This document shows positions 8,564 through 16,615 of a stretch of DNA of 53,855 nt, piece by piece. The DNA comes from JAYPHU01 sp038127535 (lineage in GTDB: Bacteria; Pseudomonadota; Alphaproteobacteria; Rhodospirillales; UBA2165), in contig JAYPHU010000026.1 of the NCBI GenBank assembly GCA_038127535.1, positions 1 through 53,855 of the forward strand, given 5' to 3'. The notes below the pieces were generated by a model. That model saw only the letters and a list, made by a program, of their open reading frames with translations. It made no database searches and had not been told where the DNA came from. A program made the position numbers and the translations under genes. Within the stretch, counting starts at the first letter, position 1. Each line of letters starts with the position of its first letter.

Positions 8564-9421
8564 TTACCCCTCGTTCTTGATCGGGTTCCGCAGCACGCCG
8601 ATGCCGGAAACCTCGACCTCGATCACGTCGCCGTCTTTCATCCAGATCGGGGGCTCCCTTCGCGAGCCGACGCCGCCGGGCGTACCGGTGCTGATCACGT
8701 CGCCCGGCCGCAGTGTGTGGACGGTCGAGATATACTCGATCAGCTTTTCGATCTTATGATCCATTTTGCCGATACTAGTGTCCTGCATTACGTCACCGTT
8801 GAGCCGAGTCACAAGCGTGTGGCCGTACGGGTTGCCCCACTCGTCGGGGGTCACCATCCAGGGGCCGAACGGGCCGGTGCCTTCGAAGTTCTTGCCGGGG
8901 CAGAACTGGATCGTGTGGCGCTGCCAGTCGCGAACCGTGCCGTCATTGAATATTGAATAACCCGCAATGTGGTCAAAAGCATCTGCCTGCGAGATATGCC
9001 GCCCGCCCTTGCCAATGATCACCGCCATCTCGCCCTCAAAGTCGAGCATATCGGAGACATTCGGTTTGATCAGCGGATCACCGTCGGCGATGAGGCCATG
9101 ATTGGTGCGGATGAACAGCATGGGCTCGGCCTGGGTGCCACGGCCGGTTTCCTCCGCATGGTCCAGATAGTTCACGCCGGCGCACCAGATCACCGGCGTA
9201 TCCGGGATCAGCGGTAGAAGCTCGACGTTGTCGAGAGAGTCGTCGGCATCCTTGCCATCGGCCGCCGCGCGGGCTTTCTCGATACCGCCGTCGGTGTTCA
9301 ACAGGCCAATCATGGTCGTGGGCAGATCGGGCGCGGCGCTGGACAAGGCCACAAATCCTTTATCGTCGGTCATCACGCCGATACCGTCCACACCGTCTTT
9401 CCGATAGCTCATCAGTCTCAT
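8564..9421 (-). CDS. Fumarylacetoacetate hydrolase (FAH) family protein
   Basis: A 285-residue FAH-fold hydrolase or isomerase. It carries the family pattern IWCAGVNYLDHAEETG, RTNHGLIADGDPL, the metal-ligand segment LDFEGEMAVIIGKGG (Glu-x-Glu), FNDGTVRDWQ and STGTPGGVG near the end. Members cleave or decarboxylate 2-oxo-dioic acids from aromatic ring cleavage, such as fumarylpyruvate or oxohept-3-enedioate; which one is not clear here. AAGGAGATATCCG precedes the ATG, an excellent ribosome binding site. It is minus-strand like selA-selB, 133 bp upstream of selA, and 71 bp after the DMT permease. The gentisate dioxygenase at 33968 could supply such a substrate, but the genes are 24 kb apart. 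Confidence 0.85.
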   Translation of the reverse strand: MRLMSYRKDGVDGIGVMTDDKGFVALSSAAPDLPTTMIGLLNTDGGIEKARAAADGKDADDSLDNVELLPLIPDTPVIWCAGVNYLDHAEETGRGTQAEPMLFIRTNHGLIADGDPLIKPNVSDMLDFEGEMAVIIGKGGRHISQADAFDHIAGYSIFNDGTVRDWQRHTIQFCPGKNFEGTGPFGPWMVTPDEWGNPYGHTLVTRLNGDVMQDTSIGKMDHKIEKLIEYISTVHTLRPGDVISTGTPGGVGSRREPPIWMKDGDVIEVEVSGIGVLRNPIKNEG

Positions 9422-9492
9422 CGGATATCTCCTTAAATTATGGTTCGAAATTTGGCCGGGTTTTGCCAGATTAGGCGGCGCGCTACAAACGG

Positions 9493-10425
9493 TTAGTCAG
9501 GCGTCGCCGCCGCGTGTTGTTTCTGCGCCTTTCGCCGGGCGTCGTTTTCGCTTTTGGCCAGGTAGCTACCGGCAAACACGATCATGGTGCCGCCGACCCA
9601 AATCCAGATGGACGGTATCTCGGCGAAGAAGACAAAACCCCAAAGGGAAGCAAACACCAGCCGGAAGAAACTAAAGGGCTCCACCGCGCCCACATCGCCC
9701 AGCTTGTAGGCCCGAATGATGCAGAGCTGCACCAACGCGCCCAGAAAGCCGATGACACAAATCAACTCCATTTGCTCCCAAGTCGGCCACACCCAAACAA
9801 ACAGCGATGGGATGAAAGACAGAAACGCGATAGTGCAGGCGGTGTAAAGAACGATGGTCGGCGTCCGTTCCGTGCCCGCCAGGCTTTTGGCTATTACCTT
9901 GCCGGTCGCTGAAAAGATGCGCGACGCGAGAACGAGGACCACACCGAGACTGATGATCTCGACACCCGGCCGGACGACGACCAATACGCCGGCAAAGCCG
10001 AACAACAGGGCAAATGTCCGCTTGCTGTCCGGTTTTTCGCCAAGGAACAAAATCGCGCCCAACACGGCGAACAAAGCCGTAGACAGGTTCAGCGCGGTCA
10101 CCTTGGCCAGCGGCAGGATGCTCAGCGCCCAAAACCAGGTCATACCGCCGACCGTCTGGAACGCACCCCGGGCGATGTGCGTGTAGGGCCGTTCGGTCTT
10201 TAACTCGTCCATGCCGATCTTCATAAACACCGGCAGCAAAAGGGCGATGGCGATCAACTGGCGGAAAAAGAAAATCTCGAACGGATGCATGTCCGTTTCC
10301 GCGGTATGGCGCACCACCGCATGCATGGACGCAGCTATCCCCGCCGCCAGGGTCATCATGAACATGCCCCTGACGTTGGACGGAATGGCGTCGATCATCG
10401 CGCCAGCTTTTTCCAGCACGGTCAT
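9493..10425 (-). CDS. DMT-superfamily transporter, EamA family
   Basis: A 310-residue inner-membrane protein with about ten hydrophobic segments in two EamA halves (roughly 17-150 and 160-295). The first half has the typical PFEIFFFRQLIA and FLGEKPDSKRTFALLFGFAGVLVVVRP features; the C-terminal tail is basic and polar. These permeases export or import small metabolites or amino acids. The gene starts 24 bp after the stop of the ThDP enzyme with a GGAGAG ribosome binding site, so the two look cotranscribed. The transported compound is unknown. Confidence 0.85.
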   Translation of the reverse strand: MTVLEKAGAMIDAIPSNVRGMFMMTLAAGIAASMHAVVRHTAETDMHPFEIFFFRQLIAIALLLPVFMKIGMDELKTERPYTHIARGAFQTVGGMTWFWALSILPLAKVTALNLSTALFAVLGAILFLGEKPDSKRTFALLFGFAGVLVVVRPGVEIISLGVVLVLASRIFSATGKVIAKSLAGTERTPTIVLYTACTIAFLSFIPSLFVWVWPTWEQMELICVIGFLGALVQLCIIRAYKLGDVGAVEPFSFFRLVFASLWGFVFFAEIPSIWIWVGGTMIVFAGSYLAKSENDARRKAQKQHAAATPD

Positions 10426-10449
10426 CGCGGCCTCTCCGCCCTAAGCGGG

Positions 10450-12093
10450 CTATTTCTCGTTGGTTTGATCCTTGGCCCGGACCAGGGGCATGAACGGCCA
10501 GGCGGAAGGCATCTCTCCCACCTGCACCTCGATCAGAGCCGGGCTGTCAGCTTTAAACGCCTCCCGAAGCGCGCCGCGCAACCCTTCAGGCGAGTCGGTG
10601 CGCATTCCCATCACACCAAAGGCCTCGGCCAGCTTGACGAAATCGGGGTTCTGCAAATCAGAGGCGATATAGCGGCCGTCGAACGTCTCCTTTTGATTGC
10701 GCTTCACATTGCCGAAGGCGCTGTCATTAAAGACAACGGTCACCGTGTTGATGCCGTGCTGGGCGGCGGTGGACAGTTCCTGCACATTGAACATAAAGCC
10801 GCCGTCGCCGGTGATCGCCACTACCTGTTTGTCCGGGTTGGCCACTTTGGCGCCCAACGCCGTCGGAAACACGTAGCCGAGCGTGCCCTGATAGCCGGAC
10901 TGGATCATGGTGCGCGGCGCATAAACGGGGAACCCGAACCAGGCGTAAAAGCCGATCTGGGTCACGTCGAAGCAAGCGATGCCGTCGTCGGCCAGTTCCT
11001 CTCGGACAACCATGGCGTAAGAGTGCTGCGGGTCCAAGGTAGCGAAATCAGCCATGATTTTGGATTTGTGGGCGGCCAGTTCCTCTTCACGGTTGTCCCG
11101 GCTTTGATTGTGCCGCTGCAGGCGATTAACGATCTGGGTCAGGCTCTTCTCCGCCGTGGAAACTATATGGATATCCGGCGTGGCCACGTTGAGGGACTGC
11201 TTCGGATCAATATCGATCCTGATCAGCTTTTGCCCGTCGATCTTGGGCCAGCTTCCCGGCGACTGGTAGCGGGTGCCGACGGCCAGCACCACGTCGATCG
11301 TGTCCCAAATATCCTTGGCGCACATCAGGTTCTGGGCCAGATAATGTCGTGCGTCGATCGCCCCGTGCCCGTGCGGCGACGTATAGACCGGCGCCTGCAA
11401 ATCTTCCGCCAGCGCCACTAGCGGTTCTTCCGCGCTATAAATCCCGCCGCCGATGAAGATGCCGGGGTTTTCCGCGTTACCCAAAAGCGCCGCTGCCTGC
11501 TCGACCAGGTCTTCATCCGGCTCCGGATCGTATTCATGGAAATCATCGACCGGTTCCAAAAGCTCGACCTCGCCGGGCCTGGCCATGATGTCCGGCGCCA
11601 TTTCGAGGAGCACCGGCTGTTTGCGGCCGGTGTTCAATTGCACAAAGGCCTCCTGCACTTTGGCCGGCGCACCTGCCGCGCTTTCCGCCCGGCCCCTCCA
11701 TTTGGTGACCGAGGCAAGTGCGCCCGGCTGATCCGCCAGCTCATGAAGCTGGCCAATGCCCTGGCCGATAAACTTGGATGGGATTTGCCCCGCCAGACAC
11801 AGAACCGGTGCTCCGCACGCATGGGCCGTGCACAGCCCGGAGGCGGCATTGAGCACCCCCGGTCCGGGCACCACCAAATTAACGCCGACCCGGCCCGTGG
11901 ACTGGGCGTAGCCGAACGCCATATAGGCGGTGCCCTGTTCATGACGGGTATGAATGACGCGGATGGAGTCCTGCTCCCGATAGAGCACATCGAACAGCGG
12001 GTCCAATTGTGCGCCCGGCAGCGCAAAGATGGTGTCCACGCCATAGCGCTTGATCGACTGCACCAGTGCCTCGGCGCCGCTCATCGTCGTCAT
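10450..12093 (-). CDS. Thiamine diphosphate-dependent enzyme, acetolactate synthase-like
   Basis: A 547-residue three-domain ThDP enzyme. Glu52 in IHTRHEQGTAYMA is the cofactor-activating glutamate; the middle domain has the PGIFIGGG segment; the C-terminal domain has the ThDP/Mg motif AITGDGGFMFNVQEL. It belongs with IlvB, oxalyl-CoA decarboxylase, glyoxylate carboligase and related 2-oxo acid enzymes. It lacks a neighbouring IlvN regulatory subunit, so a catabolic or specialised carboligase/decarboxylase is more likely than branched-chain biosynthesis. Ribosome binding site GGGAGAGAG lies before the ATG. It is first in a unit with the EamA permease. Confidence 0.85.
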   Translation of the reverse strand: MTTMSGAEALVQSIKRYGVDTIFALPGAQLDPLFDVLYREQDSIRVIHTRHEQGTAYMAFGYAQSTGRVGVNLVVPGPGVLNAASGLCTAHACGAPVLCLAGQIPSKFIGQGIGQLHELADQPGALASVTKWRGRAESAAGAPAKVQEAFVQLNTGRKQPVLLEMAPDIMARPGEVELLEPVDDFHEYDPEPDEDLVEQAAALLGNAENPGIFIGGGIYSAEEPLVALAEDLQAPVYTSPHGHGAIDARHYLAQNLMCAKDIWDTIDVVLAVGTRYQSPGSWPKIDGQKLIRIDIDPKQSLNVATPDIHIVSTAEKSLTQIVNRLQRHNQSRDNREEELAAHKSKIMADFATLDPQHSYAMVVREELADDGIACFDVTQIGFYAWFGFPVYAPRTMIQSGYQGTLGYVFPTALGAKVANPDKQVVAITGDGGFMFNVQELSTAAQHGINTVTVVFNDSAFGNVKRNQKETFDGRYIASDLQNPDFVKLAEAFGVMGMRTDSPEGLRGALREAFKADSPALIEVQVGEMPSAWPFMPLVRAKDQTNEK

Positions 12094-12110
12094 GAACTCT
12101 CTCCCATGCC

Positions 12111-12142
12111 AAAAAAAGAAGGCCTTTCCGGGGATCGGAAAG
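12111..12142 (-). terminator. Rho-independent terminator after the S41 protease gene
   Basis: On the minus strand a 7-bp stem (CTTTCCG / CGGAAAG, 5-base loop) is followed by CCTTCTTTTTTT. It lies between the stop of the protease gene (12198) and the start of the ThDP enzyme gene (12093), separating these two same-direction units. Confidence 0.7.
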
Positions 12143-12197
12143 ACTTTGCTACTTTAACCGTTGATCAATGCGCCACAAGACTTCTCGGCTGTGAGAC

Positions 12198-13742
12198 TTA
12201 GAGGCTGCGCTGCGCTCCTATCCGCGCCAGGAACTCGGCCTTTGAGGTGGATCGCAGCAGCAGCACCGCACAGCCCAACATCTTGTCCTTACCGTCAGGT
12301 CCGGCGGTCGGGCAATTGTCCTCTTCCAGACTATGGTGGACGCGCTGATCGGCCTTGCCGCTGCCGGTGATCGCTTGGGGCAGATCGGATTCCCGCCGGC
12401 CATCCGGTTCTTCCTTGGAGCGGACGCGGATATCTGGATCAACGCCTTGGCCCTGAATGGTCCTGCCTGACGGCAGATAATAGAGCGCCGTGGTCAGGCG
12501 AAGCGCACCGTCCCAATTGAGCGGTGAAATGGTCTGTACCGAGCCCTTACCGAATGACCGGGAGCCCATGATAATGGCCCGCTGATGATCCTGCAGAGCG
12601 CCGGCGACGATTTCAGAGGCAGAGGCCGAGCCCCGGTTGATCAACACAACAAGCGGCAATCCGCTCGCCAGATCGCCCCGGTCCGCCTCGTAGCCGTTGG
12701 CCCGGCCGGCGCGATCCCGCACGGAAACGATTTCACCCTGCTGTAGGAACGCATCCGTCACCGCGACGGATTGGCGCAATAGGCCGCCCGGATTATTGCG
12801 AAGGTCCAGCACGATACCGTCCACCCGGCCCCCGAGCTTTTGGCGGATGGCGGTCATAGCGTCTTCCAGCGCCTCGACGGACGAGCTGATGAAATGGGTC
12901 ACTCGGACGATGCCGATATTGCCTTCCGTGGCCCACTTAACCGGCTGAATATGAATGATATCACGGGTTATGTTCACCTGGAACGTACGGGGCTGGCTCT
13001 CACGCTCGATGGTCAGGCGCACATCGGTGCGCGGGCGGCCGCGTAGCCGCCGCACCGCATCCAGGAACGCCATGCCGAGAATCGGATCGCCGTCCACGTG
13101 GGTGATCAGATCGCCGGCTTTCAGGCCCGCCCGGTACGCCGGCGTGTCGGATATGGGCGAGATCACGCGGATCACCTTGCGGTCTTTATCCATATTGACC
13201 TCGATCCCTAGGCCCCCGAACTCGCCATGGGTGATGACTTTGGACTCCTGGTATTCCTTTGGATTTAAATAGCTGGAATGGGGGTCCAGCGTTTCCAAGA
13301 TTGAGTCGAGCGCAGCCTCGGTCGCCTGAACCGGCGGAACAGTCCCCGGCCGGGCTTCGATCTTTTTCAAGCCCTCCAGGGCTGCTGCGATCAACGGACC
13401 GTCCTGGGTTTCATGGACATAGTCCGCCCGGATGCGGTGATAGGCGTCGGAAAAATGTTTGAACTGTTGCGCGCGGGTGCCGTTGTTCGACGTCAGCTCA
13501 TTATAGACTTGGCGAAACTGCTGAAATTCCGGGGTGTTCTCGTAGGATTTCGAGAAGGAGACACCGAATCCGTTGAACACGCGCGCCATCGGGGTCCCGC
13601 CGGAGCATCCGGTCAGGGAATGAGACATCACGGCGAAACTGGCCAGGATGACCAAGACTAATGAGACAGGCCGTGGCAGCCATTTGTGAAACACGGCGGG
13701 GCTTCTCCTTAGCTCTTCAAGAGCCAAATTTTTGTCGGCCAT
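12198..13742 (-). CDS. S41 family carboxyl-terminal processing protease (CtpA-like), membrane-anchored
   Basis: A 514-residue periplasmic serine protease of the CtpA/Prc group. After a 24-residue polar start comes a hydrophobic segment (25-41) and a possible lipobox LTGC (Cys46), so it may be a lipoprotein. A PDZ domain occupies about 170-255 (FGGLGIEV, DTPAYRAGLKAGDLITHVDG). The catalytic domain has VDGIVLDLRNNPGG, the nucleophile Ser374 in GSASASE and the general base Lys399 in SFGKGSVQ, 25 residues apart as in CtpB. The tail after 450 is not typical of the family. CtpA-type enzymes trim envelope proteins and cell-wall hydrolases. It is 122 bp downstream of the aminotransferase on the same strand. 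Confidence 0.9.
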   Translation of the reverse strand: MADKNLALEELRRSPAVFHKWLPRPVSLVLVILASFAVMSHSLTGCSGGTPMARVFNGFGVSFSKSYENTPEFQQFRQVYNELTSNNGTRAQQFKHFSDAYHRIRADYVHETQDGPLIAAALEGLKKIEARPGTVPPVQATEAALDSILETLDPHSSYLNPKEYQESKVITHGEFGGLGIEVNMDKDRKVIRVISPISDTPAYRAGLKAGDLITHVDGDPILGMAFLDAVRRLRGRPRTDVRLTIERESQPRTFQVNITRDIIHIQPVKWATEGNIGIVRVTHFISSSVEALEDAMTAIRQKLGGRVDGIVLDLRNNPGGLLRQSVAVTDAFLQQGEIVSVRDRAGRANGYEADRGDLASGLPLVVLINRGSASASEIVAGALQDHQRAIIMGSRSFGKGSVQTISPLNWDGALRLTTALYYLPSGRTIQGQGVDPDIRVRSKEEPDGRRESDLPQAITGSGKADQRVHHSLEEDNCPTAGPDGKDKMLGCAVLLLRSTSKAEFLARIGAQRSL

Positions 13743-13863
13743 CGGTAACTTCCCTGCAGCATCGTCTCAAAACAAATGTAATATGGGTTCAGCCAGCAGA
13801 ATATTAAAGTATTTTGTATCCGAAAGCTGATTTAGTTCCAGTAACTTGTCGCACAGACGTCAA

Positions 13864-15177
13864 TCAGTCTGTGACGGCGATCATATGACCCAGGGTTTCA
13901 ATCATCTGATCAATATGCGCTTTTTCGACGATTGTCGCCGGCGCAACGGCCATGATATCGCCGGTGCAGCGCAGCAGCGCATTTTCGGCGAAACAGGCCT
14001 TAAAGACGTCAAAACCGCGGGCGCCCGGCGCGCCGTCACGGGGTTCCAATTCCACCGCCGAGGCCAGACCCATATTGCGGATATCAATGACGTTTTTGGT
14101 TCCGTTGAGGGAATGCACCGCCTCTTCCAGATAGGCCGACATCTCATTGGCTCGGTTGAACAGGTCTTCCTCCGCATAAATTCTGAGGGTCGCCAGGGCG
14201 GCGGCGCAGGCGACCGGATGCCCGGAATATGTGTACCCGTGAAACAACTCGATCATATGCTCCGGGCCCTGCATGAAGGCCTCATAGATGTCTGGGATGA
14301 TGACCACCGCGCCCATGGGGATCACCCCATTGGTGATCCCTTTCGCGAGCGCGATAATATCGGGCTTGATGTTCAGTTTTTCCGCCGCCGTCGCCGCGCC
14401 GACGCGGCCGAACGCCGTGATCACTTCGTCAAAGATCAACAGGATGCCGTGCTTGGTGCAAATCTCGCGGAGCCGTTCCAGGTACCCCACTGGCGGGATC
14501 AGCACGCCCCCTGCCCCGGCCAAGGGCTCGACGATCAACGCCGCGATAGTATCCGCGCCATGCAACAGCACCAAATTTTCCAGCTCGTCCGCCAGCTCCG
14601 CGCCCCAGGCCGGCTGGCCCTTGGAAAAGGCGTTTTTGTCGGGCCAGTGGGTGTGGTTCAGGTGATCCACCTCCGGCAATAAGTTGGCGAACTGGCGCTT
14701 ATTCGCGGCAATGCCGCCGACCGAGGTGCCGGCAAATCCCGCCCCGTGAAAACCCCGCACCCGGCCGATGAGTCGCCGTCGGCGCGCATCGCCCTTGGCC
14801 TGATGATAGGCGAGCGCGATTTTCAATGCGGTTTCGACAGATTCAGAGCCCGAGTTGGTGAAAAACACATTGCCGTAGCCCTCGGGCATGATCTCCAGCA
14901 CCCGGTTGGCCAGCTCAAACGCCAGCGGATGCGCCACCTGATAGCTGGGCGTGAAATCAAGGCCCAACACCTGATCCCGGACGGCGTCGGCGATTTCTAC
15001 CCGGCCGTGACCGGCATTCACGCACCACAGCCCGGACGCGCCGTCAACGATCCGGCGGCCATCGGAGGTCGTATAGAACATGCCTTCGGCGCCGCTGATT
15101 AGCCGCGGGCTGCTTTTGAACGACCGGTTGGCGGAAAACGGCATGAAATACGCGTCGAGATCATTGGGAATTTGCAT
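13864..15177 (-). CDS. Class III aminotransferase, omega-amino acid (beta-alanine):pyruvate type
   Basis: A 437-residue fold-type I PLP enzyme. It has NSGSESVETALKIALAYHQAKGD, GFHGAGFAGTSVGGI, the PLP-binding FDEVITAFGR (Asp250) and Lys279 in IIALAKGITNG. This pattern closely follows omega-amino acid:pyruvate aminotransferases, which move the amino group of beta-alanine or other omega-amino acids to pyruvate. The ATG at 15177 has AAAGG upstream; an in-frame TTG at 15210 would add 11 residues and is less likely. It has its own upstream region of about 250 bp. Confidence 0.88.
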   Translation of the reverse strand: MQIPNDLDAYFMPFSANRSFKSSPRLISGAEGMFYTTSDGRRIVDGASGLWCVNAGHGRVEIADAVRDQVLGLDFTPSYQVAHPLAFELANRVLEIMPEGYGNVFFTNSGSESVETALKIALAYHQAKGDARRRRLIGRVRGFHGAGFAGTSVGGIAANKRQFANLLPEVDHLNHTHWPDKNAFSKGQPAWGAELADELENLVLLHGADTIAALIVEPLAGAGGVLIPPVGYLERLREICTKHGILLIFDEVITAFGRVGAATAAEKLNIKPDIIALAKGITNGVIPMGAVVIIPDIYEAFMQGPEHMIELFHGYTYSGHPVACAAALATLRIYAEEDLFNRANEMSAYLEEAVHSLNGTKNVIDIRNMGLASAVELEPRDGAPGARGFDVFKACFAENALLRCTGDIMAVAPATIVEKAHIDQMIETLGHMIAVTD

Positions 15178-15309
15178 TGGCGTGGCCTTTGTAGGGGCTT
15201 GAACGGGCAATTTCTCTTATATCGATCTGCATTTCAACGGCTGTTTCGGTCGAATTCCCGGCTTTGTTGCCAATTTAAACGCTGAAATATTTGGGCAATT
15301 CCGCCTTGA

Positions 15310-15338
15310 AATATCAAATGCGATCCCAACCTAAACAA
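15310..15338 (-). promoter_or_regulatory. Possible sigma-70 promoter for the aminotransferase gene
   Basis: On the minus strand TTGTTT (15338-15333) and GATATT (15315-15310) are separated by 17 bp, about 130 bp upstream of the ATG at 15177. It is placed by pattern only. Apart from this element, the terminator at its right end and possibly a small RNA, nothing was recognised in the gap 15178-15451. Confidence 0.3.
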
Positions 15339-15426
15339 ACAACCAATGCTCTTAAGTGCGTGCGAACATCGTTTCGTTGCTGAGAAAGGGTCCTAAAAAA
15401 TGAATATTAAACCTCTCCATCAAAAG

Positions 15427-15453
15427 GACCCGGCTTCGGCCGGGTCTTTTTTT
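15427..15453. terminator. Strong bidirectional Rho-independent terminator
   Basis: GACCCGGC-TTCG-GCCGGGTC forms an 8-bp GC-rich stem with a stable tetraloop. Seven T follow on the plus strand. On the minus strand, directly after the heme A synthase stop, there is CTTTTG. It certainly suits the leftward ctaA transcript. The better U-tract faces right, where no annotated plus-strand gene ends, so a short rightward transcript from 15211-15426 is possible. Confidence 0.85.
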
Positions 15454-16516
15454 ATCGCTGCGCCTGCATCTCGAACAGGGTCCACAGCCCGGTCATCAGC
15501 AAGGCAAGCGCCCCCAATTGATGAAGCGCGGCAAGAGAGATCGGCACCACTAGAAGCAACGTGGAAATGCCGAGGGCAACCTGCACGACGGCCATGGTGG
15601 CAAAGGCGTGGACGGCCAGTCTTGCCGGCGGCGGCAGTTCCGCCTGCCTCGCCACGGCCCAAACGGCAATCACCAGAACAAAGGATGCCTCCGCCAAAAT
15701 TCGGTGATCAAACTGGACGGTAGTCACGTTCTCGAACAGGTTGATCCACCAGGGCGTCTCGCTGAACAAACCGTCGGGCACGAACTTGCCATCCATCAAC
15801 GGAAATGTGTTGTAGGTCAGACCGGCGTCAAGCCCGGCAACAAAAGCGCCGGACATCATGGTCAGAAAAATCCAAGCCACCGTAAACGTCGTCAGGCCAC
15901 GTAATCCGGCGGGCGTGCTGTAGTGGGCGCGCACCCTGCCCTCTTTCCAGAGGTCCATCGCCACCCAGAACATGTAGCCAAGGATGACCACAGCCAGGGC
16001 AAAATGGGCCGTCAGCCGATACTGACTAACATCGGGCCGGTCGATCAGGCCGCTTTGCACCATGTACCAGCCGAGCACGCCCTGGGCGCCGCCCAAAATA
16101 AACATCACCGCCAGTTTGATGCCGAGGACTTTGCCGACCCAGCCTTTGACCGCGAAAAACAGGAATGGCAGAAAGAACGCCACGCCGATGATCCGGCCCC
16201 ACAAGCGGTGAATATATTCCAGCCAGAAGATCGACTTGAACCCGTCGACCGTTATATCCGCATTGAGCTTCAGAAACTGAGGCGTCTGTTTATAGAGGTC
16301 GAAAACCGCCGCCCATTCCGCCGCGTTGATCGGCGGCAGCCAGCCGGTCACCGGACGCCAATCGACCATCGACAGGCCCGAATGAGTCAGCCTGGTTAGC
16401 CCGCCCAATATCACCATGATCACCACCATGCCGCACATGACAAACAGCCAAATAGCGACTGTCCGGTCCCGGGAGTCCGGCGGTGCAGAGAGGGTGGTCA
16501 TAACGGTGGAATCCAT
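15452..16516 (-). CDS. ctaA: Heme A synthase (COX15/CtaA)
   Basis: A 354-residue eight-TM inner-membrane protein that oxidises heme O to heme A for aa3-type cytochrome oxidase. It shows the COX15 hallmarks: LGGLTRLTHSGLSMVDWRPVTGWLPP, the heme-ligand histidines in WLEYIHRLWGR, RLTAHFALA, VQFDHRILA and ALHQLGAL, and FVAGLDAGLTYNTFPLMDG. The frame stays open upstream to 16735, but that would overlap the start of the divergent carbamoyltransferase. The ATG at 16516 has a GGGAGA ribosome binding site and gives a normal-length protein (MDSTVMTTLSAPP). Its transcript ends at the terminator at 15427-15453. Confidence 0.93.
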   Translation of the reverse strand: MDSTVMTTLSAPPDSRDRTVAIWLFVMCGMVVIMVILGGLTRLTHSGLSMVDWRPVTGWLPPINAAEWAAVFDLYKQTPQFLKLNADITVDGFKSIFWLEYIHRLWGRIIGVAFFLPFLFFAVKGWVGKVLGIKLAVMFILGGAQGVLGWYMVQSGLIDRPDVSQYRLTAHFALAVVILGYMFWVAMDLWKEGRVRAHYSTPAGLRGLTTFTVAWIFLTMMSGAFVAGLDAGLTYNTFPLMDGKFVPDGLFSETPWWINLFENVTTVQFDHRILAEASFVLVIAVWAVARQAELPPPARLAVHAFATMAVVQVALGISTLLLVVPISLAALHQLGALALLMTGLWTLFEMQAQR

Positions 16517-16587
16517 GGGCCAGGTTCTCCCACAAATGGGGTCCGCCGCCAAGTGTGGAAAGGCACAGCAATTAATGAATTGATCAG

Positions 16588-16593
16588 TATAAT
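16588..16593 (+). promoter_or_regulatory. Consensus -10 box (TATAAT) before the carbamoyltransferase gene
   Basis: TATAAT occurs 22 bp before the ATG at 16616, in the 99-bp gap between ctaA (leftward) and the carbamoyltransferase (rightward). No good -35 box is seen 16-18 bp upstream, so the promoter may need an activator or be weak. An AAGGAT ribosome binding site (about 16600) sits between this box and the start codon. Confidence 0.4.
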
Positions 16594-16615
16594 TGTGTAA
16601 GGATAACAGTCGATC

